Of a DNA stretch of 11,320 nt, positions 5,904-11,320 are shown piece by piece. The position numbers and the translations under genes are program-made. This DNA is from Holosporaceae bacterium (lineage in GTDB: Bacteria; Pseudomonadota; Alphaproteobacteria; UBA3830). The notes below the pieces were generated by a model that saw only the letters and a list, made by a program, of their open reading frames with translations, was not told the DNA's origin and did not search any database. Positions within the stretch are counted from its first letter, which is position 1; each line of letters begins with the position of its first letter. The stretch spans positions 1 to 11,320 of the forward strand of contig JAIRMS010000028.1 of NCBI GenBank assembly GCA_031258475.1, given 5' to 3'.

Positions 5904-7679
5904 TCATGTATATCGTTGTATTTCTTCTTGTATTGCTCTGACTACAGAAATCGATTTTTGAAACGATTCATAGCCCTGTCCTCCAACGCGAATATTGGCT
6001 CTTGCCGCAGTTCTGAGTTTTGTATCGTTTTTTTGGCCTCTGCCGTCCAATTTCATGGCTTCCCTCGGTAGAGGAGTTTGAATTCTGACATATTCTTGAA
6101 GTCCTATCACGTCTATGAAAGAATCCAAAAGCACACTTGTAAATATCGAACCTCCATCAATTGTAATGTCAGAGATTTCACTTGCCCACCACGCCAGTCC
6201 TCTATTCCGACAATGACCAATTTCTTCACATGTGCTACTAGAGCCTGTTCCAATGGAAAGAAGAACCAATCTACAGTCAGGATATCTCTGTCTAGCCGCC
6301 AAGGCCGCTAGTATAGCCGGATTATTGACAAACAGTCCACCATCAGCCCCTTCATAATGCATACTGTCAGCGGTCTCGCAGACATGCGGATTAAAAAACG
6401 TCGGAGCGGAGCTTGTCATCATGAGCAAATCAACTAACTGCATTTCTATTTGGTCTGCGTCGAAACTCATGAAGACTTTTGGCGTTTTAGAGCTGCAATC
6501 AAAAAAAGGAATTACCATATCTATTCCTCTATCTTCGGCCACCTGTTTTGCGCCGCAATCTCCGATGATGTCCTTAAAAACTTGGAGTTTTTCTTTATTG
6601 CGGTAAAGCGGCTTTCTGATTGCTCCCATACTTCCCCTTTTGGGAGTAAAAATTTTGTCGACAAGGCTCGAATAATCCCTGTACAGCTCTTCCATTTTAC
6701 CTAAAGCGAGAGCAGTACCATTCAAAGCCCCGACTGAAGCTCCTGCGACCATGTTAACGGGCAAATTTCCTCCGCAAAGTCTCATAAGCTCCACAAGATA
6801 AAAAGCCTGGGTAACGCCTCTACAACCTCCACCATCTAGAGACACAATAAATTTTGTCATCGTTCTCTGAAGGCGCCTTTCTATGGCAACAACGTTTATG
6901 CTTTTTCGACGAACTGGCGGATCTTCTCTTGAGCTTTTTCTAACGAACAACGTAGCACATCTTGTGGGGGCTCCTTCATAGCGGGGCAATGGTTCTCTTT
7001 TAGGAGGAGCTGCGCTGTTCCTGTCAAACATTACTCGTGGTGTTTGACGGCGCTCTATCTCAATCTCATCTGTCCTTACAGCAGGCCTCTCTGCGCCGCT
7101 CCCTACGGGTGACGGTTCGCTAGCAAACCCTACTCGCGGCGGCTGCTGTGCCTGCGGTTCTTCGTCGGGCGACGGAACTTCTATTTTAGGAGAAGGTACG
7201 CTGGCACTGTCAAACCTTACTCCCAGCTGCGGCGGAGTTGCCGGAGAAAGGTCAGCTGTTTGATTGCGCTGCAGTGGTGGCTTCTGCGCTGCTAAGATAC
7301 TCGCTCTGACCTCTTCGGCGCTTCTAATAGGCCTCGCTTGCATTCTCCGAAATTGCCTCTCCGTCTCACCTTCCCGCACTGGAAGGCTCTCGCCGCTCTC
7401 CATATAATCCATCAGCGTTGCGGACCTCTTTGTGTCGATCCACGACGGTGTAGCAGTCGGTGTGATCAATGACGGTTCCAGTTCAGATAGTTGATCCAGA
7501 TCCCCAACATTAGTAGGCTCAGGCAGCTGTCCTGCAGCCGTCTGGGTTAATGGTGATTTCGGTAGCGGCATCTGCCCCATCGAAGGGGAAGGCTCGCGTG
7601 ATGATGCATCTGGATCCATTGATGATGCGGCAAAAAATTGAACCGCCAGACAGCCAAAAACTATTTCCTTATATTTCAT
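5904..7679 (-). CDS. exported patatin-like phospholipase with proline-rich repeat region
   Basis: Large patatin-family protein (591 residues). The N-terminus 'MKYKEIVFGCLAVQFFAASS' looks like a Sec signal peptide; the Cys10 context (VFGC) is a poor lipobox, so cleavage near residue 20 is more likely. Residues 21-270 are rich in Pro, Ser, Glu and Arg and look disordered. They hold three related short repeats around 'QLGVRFDSASVPSP' (151-164), 'PRVGFASEPSPV' (181-192) and 'PRVMFDRNSAAPP' (215-226). The patatin domain (about 275-590) has 'SLDGGGCRGV' (oxyanion loop, 280-289), the elbow G-A-S-V-G with Ser315 (313-317) and 'GADGGLFVNNPA' with Asp446. It carries at least eight cysteines. ATG follows GGGAGA by 7 nt. 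It is unlike the cytosolic patatin upstream apart from the core motifs. The architecture suggests a secreted phospholipase, possibly acting on host membranes; that role is inferred. Confidence 0.88.
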   Translation of the reverse strand: MKYKEIVFGCLAVQFFAASSMDPDASSREPSPSMGQMPLPKSPLTQTAAGQLPEPTNVGDLDQLSELEPSLITPTATPSWIDTKRSATLMDYMESGESLPVREGETERQFRRMQARPIRSAEEVRASILAAQKPPLQRNQTADLSPATPPQLGVRFDSASVPSPKIEVPSPDEEPQAQQPPRVGFASEPSPVGSGAERPAVRTDEIEIERRQTPRVMFDRNSAAPPKREPLPRYEGAPTRCATLFVRKSSREDPPVRRKSINVVAIERRLQRTMTKFIVSLDGGGCRGVTQAFYLVELMRLCGGNLPVNMVAGASVGALNGTALALGKMEELYRDYSSLVDKIFTPKRGSMGAIRKPLYRNKEKLQVFKDIIGDCGAKQVAEDRGIDMVIPFFDCSSKTPKVFMSFDADQIEMQLVDLLMMTSSAPTFFNPHVCETADSMHYEGADGGLFVNNPAILAALAARQRYPDCRLVLLSIGTGSSSTCEEIGHCRNRGLAWWASEISDITIDGGSIFTSVLLDSFIDVIGLQEYVRIQTPLPREAMKLDGRGQKNDTKLRTAARANIRVGGQGYESFQKSISVVRAIQEEIQRYT

Positions 7680-7765
7680 AATTTTCTCCCATTGCTAAAT
7701 TAAAAGGAGCCAGAAAGCTTCATAATGTGAAAACAAATGATACTAAACGTCACTTTGAGTTGCTT

Positions 7766-7840
7766 TCTGGATTGCTCCATTTCGCCACAAAAATGACAAA
7801 AAACAACAAGTCATTACGAGTCAGCAGGACAAGAAATCCA
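7766..7840. repeat. decayed second copy of the inverted intergenic repeat
   Basis: The left side reads TCTGGATTGCTCCATTTCGC then ATGAC by 7797. The right side reads GTCATTACGAG at 7810 and ends AATCCA at 7840. Order, orientation and end sequences match the intact copy near 5744-5837, including the TCTGGATTGC outer end, but many internal positions have changed and the spacer is 12 bp instead of 29. It looks like an old copy losing its structure. Confidence 0.65.
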
Positions 7841-7873
7841 ACTTTTTTGCAAAAAACATTTTATATAAGGCAA

Positions 7874-7879
7874 ATTATA
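7874..7879 (-). promoter_or_regulatory. candidate -10 box upstream of the exported patatin
   Basis: A perfect TATAAT on the minus strand, preceded by a T-rich stretch with a weak -35 (CTTTAT, 16 bp upstream). It would give a leader of about 190 nt crossing the decayed repeat before the patatin ATG. Consensus matches are common in AT-rich DNA, so this is only a candidate. Confidence 0.28.
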
Positions 7880-7882
7880 TGT

Positions 7883-7910
7883 TTGAAAAAAGCTAATAAA
7901 GGGTTAATTT
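7883..7910 (+). promoter_or_regulatory. candidate promoter of the methyltransferase-waaA operon
   Basis: TTGAAA (7883-7888) and TAATTT (7905-7910) are spaced by 16 bp on the plus strand, upstream of three tightly packed co-directional genes. The leader would be about 180 nt. The -10 is imperfect and other AT-rich candidates exist closer to the gene. Confidence 0.25.
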
Positions 7911-8096
7911 TAAGAAAATTTTTACTTTATGTCGCTTTTTTGTCGCAATTTTTATGCAAATACTCAATACGGCGCTGTGGATGTAGACATTATGGTGTCG
8001 TTTTACAACAATGGACAAAATATTGTGAATCTCTTGCTGTTTCTTTGTTGTTCCGTTAAAGTTAGCCACGCATAGTTGTTATATGGGAGTTATTTA

Positions 8097-9155
8097 TTGT
8101 TTAGAGCTTACATTGTATTGATTGTAATTATATCCTCGTTGTTTTTTCAGCCAGAATGTAGAGCGCTTGAGGGAACAGAGGCCTCTGCAAATACAACGAA
8201 AATCGACGAAGAATCGCCTTCCTACGATAAAATAGTTCCGGTTATTGGATGGGAGAGATATTCCGGAGATTCGGCTCGTTCGGTAAAAGGCTGGGTGAGA
8301 TGGTGGAAATATCTTCGTCTGAAGAAACCGATTACCATGAAATGGATAGACGACCTGATTCTGAGAATCCATCCTGGCAGCGAAGTATTTAGATCTCTGT
8401 TTGTGAGAGGAATTTATGATCCAAATCTGGTTGTCGTGATAGACTCTTTACTTCCTCAAGGCGGCGTTTTCTTGGATATCGGCGCTAATATGGGATATGT
8501 CTCGCTGCTGGCCAGCAGAAAAGTCGGAGAAAAAGGCAAAGTTTTCGCTCTGGAGCCGAGCAGTCGCGATTTCAGGAGACTTGTGGATAATGTAAACATA
8601 AATGGCCTCGGAAATATCATTTTTCCACACAGATTGGCGGCTTCGGATAAAAACACGAAAATGAAACTGCTCATAGCCAGTGAGGAGCGAAATTTTCTAA
8701 ACACATCTGGATCGGAAATTAGTTTCAAGGGAGTGGAAAAGGTTGGAACCGAAGAGGTTGCCGCATTGCCCCTGGACGCTTTTGTAGAGAATGAAAAAAT
8801 AAAACGAATCGATGTGATAAAGCTGGATATCGAAGGCAGCGAGTTATACGCTTTGAAGGGAGCAAAAAATACCATCGAAAGGTATCATCCTGCCATCATA
8901 CTTGGGGTAAATCACAGGGCTCTAAAAATTTGCGAAACTGATTGCTCAGAGCTGCAGAAAAGCATCGACGAAATGAAATACCATATCTACAGAATTGCGG
9001 AGAAACCAATTTTTGCTCTGGAAAAGATTGCAAACATTGCCGACGTTCGTTCCGGCGTTATTATCTGCCTGCATGAGAGCGTTGTTCCTCCGGTTTTGCC
9101 ACAGCCAAAGAAGCGTTCCGTTTCCGAAGATATTTCGGACTTTTTTTTAAGGTAG
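8097..9155 (+). CDS. FkbM-family SAM-dependent methyltransferase with N-terminal signal/anchor
   Basis: FkbM-type methyltransferase (Methyltransf_21), a family that O-methylates sugars and other hydroxylated molecules. Numbering from TTG 8097: N-terminal hydrophobic segment 'MFRAYIVLIVIISSLFFQ' (1-18) with a possible signal peptidase site after 'ECRA', then about 95 residues of unknown role. The Rossmann fold follows with the SAM loop 'FLDIGANMGYVS' (125-136), 'FALEPSS' (150-156), and 'VIKLDIEGSE' (240-249), the typical FkbM motif. The C-terminus has a proline/lysine-rich segment before 'DFFLR'. TTG 8097 is preferred because GGGAG lies 7 nt upstream; TTG 8076 would add seven residues but has no ribosome binding site. 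There is no ATG before the domain. Its stop is 3 bp before the next gene, so it probably takes part in glycolipid or polysaccharide modification. The export-like N-terminus is odd for a SAM enzyme. Confidence 0.87.
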   Translation: MFRAYIVLIVIISSLFFQPECRALEGTEASANTTKIDEESPSYDKIVPVIGWERYSGDSARSVKGWVRWWKYLRLKKPITMKWIDDLILRIHPGSEVFRSLFVRGIYDPNLVVVIDSLLPQGGVFLDIGANMGYVSLLASRKVGEKGKVFALEPSSRDFRRLVDNVNINGLGNIIFPHRLAASDKNTKMKLLIASEERNFLNTSGSEISFKGVEKVGTEEVAALPLDAFVENEKIKRIDVIKLDIEGSELYALKGAKNTIERYHPAIILGVNHRALKICETDCSELQKSIDEMKYHIYRIAEKPIFALEKIANIADVRSGVIICLHESVVPPVLPQPKKRSVSEDISDFFLR

Positions 9156-9158
9156 ACG

Positions 9159-9875
9159 TTGAGTAAATTTCTTACAGAGCAATTCCAGAAAATAAAAAAT
9201 TCAAATTTTTTCAAAAGAATTCGAAGAAAAAAACGCTTTGAAATTATTGTGTCAAAAATAATGTCGTTTCTCATGAGATTGTCCTTTTATACGACGCGAT
9301 GGACAGTCATCGGAAAACGCATTCCCGAGTCCTATCATAGGAAAGGGGTTCCTTTCATCGTGTGTCTCTGGCACGATCGCCTAATGATGGCTCCCTGCGT
9401 TTGGAAATGGAAAAAGCCTCTACATGTGCTGGCTTCAAACCACGCGGACGGACGTTTAATAGCAAAAATAGTGGAAAATTTCTCAATGCCAGCTGTTCTT
9501 GGATCAACTGGGAAAAATGGAATAGCCGCAGCCAAGAAATTAATTCAGCTGGTGAAGGCGAAGGAATATGTGGCCATAATTCCGGACGGTCCCAAAGGAC
9601 CGCGGCATAAACTGGCTCCGGGAATCGTGGCCATTTCGAAATTGGCCAAGGTCGATATTTTGCCGTTTAGTTTCTGCGTAAAAAGGTATTATCGTTTTAA
9701 TTCCTGGGACAGGTTTATCTGGGTTTGGCCTTTCAACAGAGGAGTCATGGTTTGGGAGGATCCCATTTCATTCTCAGAACTGAAAAATATGTCGGAGCAG
9801 GAATCAATCGACTATGTGGAATCGAAAATTAACAGAGCGTCGGAAAGGGCGCAGGAGATTTCGAACGATGCTTAG
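9159..9875 (+). CDS. DUF374 lysophospholipid-acyltransferase-like protein, possible LpxJ-type lipid A acyltransferase
   Basis: Member of the DUF374 branch of the LPLAT acyltransferases (238 residues). Visible family blocks: 'FIVCLWHDRLMMAP' (66-79), 'ASNHADGRLIAKIV' (92-105; His95 and Asp97 as the catalytic-type pair), 'GSTGKNGIAAAKKLI' (115-129) and 'IIPDGPKGPRHKLAPGIVAIS' split as IIPDGPKGPR (140-149) then KLAPG. The N-terminus has a basic stretch (about 11-27) and a mildly hydrophobic helix, fitting membrane association at the inner face. In epsilonproteobacteria a DUF374 protein, LpxJ, adds a secondary acyl chain to lipid A; here the location just before waaA supports a lipid A role, but this is inference. 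The start is TTG at 9159, 6 nt after AAGG, 3 bp past the methyltransferase stop; the next ATG would remove 34 residues. Confidence 0.87.
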   Translation: MSKFLTEQFQKIKNSNFFKRIRRKKRFEIIVSKIMSFLMRLSFYTTRWTVIGKRIPESYHRKGVPFIVCLWHDRLMMAPCVWKWKKPLHVLASNHADGRLIAKIVENFSMPAVLGSTGKNGIAAAKKLIQLVKAKEYVAIIPDGPKGPRHKLAPGIVAISKLAKVDILPFSFCVKRYYRFNSWDRFIWVWPFNRGVMVWEDPISFSELKNMSEQESIDYVESKINRASERAQEISNDA

Positions 9876-11133
9876 GCTCTACAGAATCCTACTTTTCGTC
9901 CTTTCTCCGTTTTTGAAAATATACTTTTATATCAGATGCCTCTACGGGAAGGACAGAATCCTGGACGTTGTGAATCGCTTTGGAATAGCCACCACCGATA
10001 GACCGGATGGAAAATTGATCTGGGTGCACGCCGCCAGCATCGGAGAATCCACAGCCGCACTGACATATATCAATCATGTGAAAAAGCAATTTCCAGAATT
10101 AAATATACTGATCACGACGATCACGGTCACGTCCGCCGACATGTTATTGCCGAAAATTGCGAAAATTCCAGGCTGTCGTTACCAATTCGTGGTGGCGGAT
10201 AATTCGATCTGGATTGGGAAATTCCTGGATTACTGGCAGCCCTGCGCGGCGCTATTTCTGGAGTCTGAAATTTGGCCCAATATGATCGATTTGCTCCATG
10301 GACGGAAAATCCCGATCTTTCTCCTGAACGCCAGATTATCGCAAAAATCGTTCGGGAGATGGAGTCGATTAAAAAATTTTTTCGCGGGCACACTGAAAAA
10401 ATTCGCAGTAATTCTAGCTCAATCGAATATAGAAGCGTCGAAATTTAGTTTCTTTTCCCCGGAAAATACAAAAATCATGGATAATCTGAAATATGCGAAC
10501 GATCTGCTGCCCTGCAACGACGATCTTTTGGACGCGTTTAAAAAAGCCTGCGCCGGGAAAAAAGTTTTTGTGGCAGCCAGCACCCACGAAAAAGAAGAGG
10601 AAATTATTCTGGAAGCTCACAAAAAGCTGAAATTACAGTTCAATCTGGTGACGATTATTATTCCTCGGCATTTGACCCGAGCACAAAGAATTCGCGAGAT
10701 TCTGCAGGAACAGGGCGTGGCTTTTTCCTTTAGATCAGAGAATAATTTCTCTGATAACAGCGAGGTTTTTTGCATAGACGCATTCGGCGAAACCGGAACT
10801 TTTTTCAGACTTGCGGACATATGCTTCGTCGGAGGGTCGCTGGTTCCAATAGGGGGACATAATCTTTTCGAACCGGCGGCGCTTGGAAAACCTGTTCTAC
10901 ACGGACCTTTCATGGACAACGCTCTGGAAGTAAGAGACTTCCTTAAACAAAAAGGAATAGCATTCGAGGTGAAAAATTCCGACGAAATCCACAGGGTCTG
11001 CCTGGAATTGATATCTGCCCCAGAAAAAATGACGGAAATTTCCAGCTGCGCCGAAACAATTGTGAAAAACGAATCTTTGAAGCAGATAGACGAATCCATA
11101 CCATTACGCGAAATACTACATGTCGAGAATTAG
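9868..11133 (+). CDS. waaA: 3-deoxy-D-manno-octulosonic acid (Kdo) transferase
   Basis: GT30 glycosyltransferase that moves Kdo from CMP-Kdo to the lipid A precursor on the cytoplasmic face of the inner membrane. The chosen ATG at 9868 gives 421 residues, the usual family length, follows AGGAG, and overlaps the preceding stop (ATGCTTAG). An open frame extends 18 codons further up to 9814, but that part is basic, overlaps the acyltransferase and is not family-like. From ATG 9868: N-terminal membrane-associated helix (about 2-24), 'LIWVHAASIGEST' (50-62), 'FLESEIWPN' (130-138), 'AASTHEKEEEI', 'IPRHLTRAQRI', and the nucleotide-sugar block 'GGSLVPIGGHNLFEPAALG' (322-340). Whether it adds one, two or more Kdo residues cannot be read from the sequence. 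It is the last gene of the operon, and makes an LPS-bearing Gram-negative cell very likely. Confidence 0.95.
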   Translation: MLRLYRILLFVLSPFLKIYFYIRCLYGKDRILDVVNRFGIATTDRPDGKLIWVHAASIGESTAALTYINHVKKQFPELNILITTITVTSADMLLPKIAKIPGCRYQFVVADNSIWIGKFLDYWQPCAALFLESEIWPNMIDLLHGRKIPIFLLNARLSQKSFGRWSRLKNFFAGTLKKFAVILAQSNIEASKFSFFSPENTKIMDNLKYANDLLPCNDDLLDAFKKACAGKKVFVAASTHEKEEEIILEAHKKLKLQFNLVTIIIPRHLTRAQRIREILQEQGVAFSFRSENNFSDNSEVFCIDAFGETGTFFRLADICFVGGSLVPIGGHNLFEPAALGKPVLHGPFMDNALEVRDFLKQKGIAFEVKNSDEIHRVCLELISAPEKMTEISSCAETIVKNESLKQIDESIPLREILHVEN

Positions 11134-11180
11134 GCTCTCTTAGCAAAATTATCTGAGCCATGGTAGAGTTCCGATCAATC

Positions 11181-11202
11181 ACTTTTGCCTGAAGGCGAAA
11201 GT
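11181..11202. terminator. hairpin downstream of waaA; terminator or IS end structure
   Basis: ACTTTTGCC (11181-11189) pairs with GGCGAAAGT (11194-11202) over 9 bp (one T-G wobble on the plus strand) around a TGAA tetraloop. It starts 47 bp after the waaA stop and lies 40 bp beyond the stop of the opposite-strand transposase fragment. There is no following T run, so intrinsic termination is doubtful. IS200/IS605 elements carry hairpins near their ends, so it may be the right-end hairpin of that element. Confidence 0.4.
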
Positions 11203-11242
11203 ATGGAAGTACGCTTACGAAGCAGATTTAAAACATAAATGT

Positions 11243-11320
11243 TCAGAACTCTGATATTTTAAAATCTCCTAATATATGATGCATTTCCTGATTTTCTATA
11301 TATTTTTGAATCTCTTCACT
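11243..11320 (-). pseudogene. C-terminal fragment of an IS200/IS605-type (Y1) transposase, cut by the window edge
   Basis: The minus strand is open from the window end to TGA at 11245-11243, encoding 25 residues including 'EEIQKYIENQEMHH'. This resembles the C-terminal catalytic helix of IS200/IS605 TnpA proteins, which read 'YI.NQEEHH'; the Tyr followed four residues later by Gln is where the nucleophile and an active-site Gln lie in Y1 transposases. In full-length relatives about 30 more residues follow ('RK.(S/T)F..E...'), but here the frame changes to 'ILGDFKISEF' and stops. The copy therefore looks truncated or frameshifted at its end. The rest of the gene lies outside the window, so completeness cannot be judged. 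Confidence 0.5.

Larger units (their letters stand above)
7680..8096. other. AT-rich intergenic region between divergent genes
   Basis: About 400 bp separates the exported patatin (minus) from the envelope operon (plus). It contains a decayed copy of the inverted repeat (7766-7840) and candidate promoters on both strands (a minus-strand TATAAT at 7874-7879, a plus-strand TTGAAA/TAATTT pair at 7883-7910). An open frame from GTG 7727 to 8059 runs through the repeat, lacks a usable ribosome binding site and looks spurious. No tRNA or structured RNA was recognised. Confidence 0.5.

Noticed and set aside
7023..7048. Inverted repeat GTCAAACA / TGTTTGAC with 10-bp spacer
   Set aside because: It lies within the patatin linker coding region; an 8-bp match is not rare and it is explained partly by the protein repeat units there.
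7727..8059. 110-codon plus-strand frame from GTG 7727 upstream of the methyltransferase gene
   Set aside because: It runs through the decayed intergenic repeat, has no ribosome binding site at a usable distance, and its predicted peptide shows no domain or sensible composition.
8456..8875. 139-codon minus-strand frame inside the FkbM gene
   Set aside because: It lies opposite the conserved SAM-binding core and has the serine/phenylalanine-rich make-up typical of antisense frames.
9814..9867. 18-codon upstream extension of waaA
   Set aside because: The extra residues are strongly basic, overlap the acyltransferase gene in another frame and precede the normal family start; ATG 9868 has AGGAG and gives the usual length.
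10617..11099. 160-codon minus-strand frame inside waaA
   Set aside because: It is opposite a strongly conserved glycosyltransferase and its peptide has no recognisable family features; a shadow frame.
1..11320. CRISPR arrays, tRNA or rRNA genes, riboswitches
   Set aside because: No regularly spaced direct repeats, cloverleaf-like segments or rRNA-like stretches were seen in any intergenic region.

Overview
The window most likely comes from an alphaproteobacterium, probably a host-associated or intracellular lineage (Rickettsiales/Holosporales-like). The DnaQ protein has alphaproteobacterial signature segments, such as the 'ELINHVQTGNTY..YINP' stretch. The DNA is fairly AT-rich, and an inverted intergenic repeat of the 'GTCATTGCGAGGAGCG...GCAATCCA' type is present; I recall similar repeats from Rickettsia-like and other symbiont genomes. 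Two patatin phospholipases, one with an export signal, fit a host-associated life. The assignment is inference; no rRNA, tRNA or complete mobile element is present to confirm it.

Left part, minus strand (1-4124). A response regulator-PP2C phosphatase, an RsbW-like anti-sigma kinase and an RsbV-like STAS antagonist overlap one another as a complete partner-switching module. They run 45 bp later into a cytosolic patatin-like phospholipase with its own strong ribosome binding site. A 10-bp perfect hairpin lies just past the patatin stop. Beyond a 295-bp non-coding stretch is a LivH-type ABC permease that ends early and seems frameshifted or decaying at its C-terminus, close to the window edge.

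Middle (4125-7679). A short divergent promoter region separates the regulatory operon from a plus-strand pair: dnaQ (DNA polymerase III proofreading subunit) and an overlapping mevalonate-kinase-type GHMP kinase. The kinase converges on a minus-strand gene for a second, larger patatin. That protein has a signal peptide, a proline-rich variable region with three short repeats, and a C-terminal patatin domain. The inverted intergenic repeat sits between the two convergent genes. A decayed copy of the same repeat lies upstream of the second patatin.

Right part, plus strand (7680-11320). After a 400-bp AT-rich intergenic region comes a tight envelope operon: an FkbM-family methyltransferase with an N-terminal signal/anchor segment, a DUF374 (LpxJ-like) acyltransferase and waaA (Kdo transferase). 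The first two start at TTG; the last overlaps its neighbour by 8 bp. The acyltransferase and Kdo transferase point to lipid A/Kdo assembly. At the right edge, the minus strand carries the last 25 codons of what looks like an IS200/IS605 Y1 transposase, with a hairpin 40 bp beyond its stop.

The most interesting parts are the partner-switching operon that ends in a patatin, the exported patatin with a repeat-bearing linker, the methyltransferase with a signal-like N-terminus, and the paired intact and decayed copies of the intergenic repeat.
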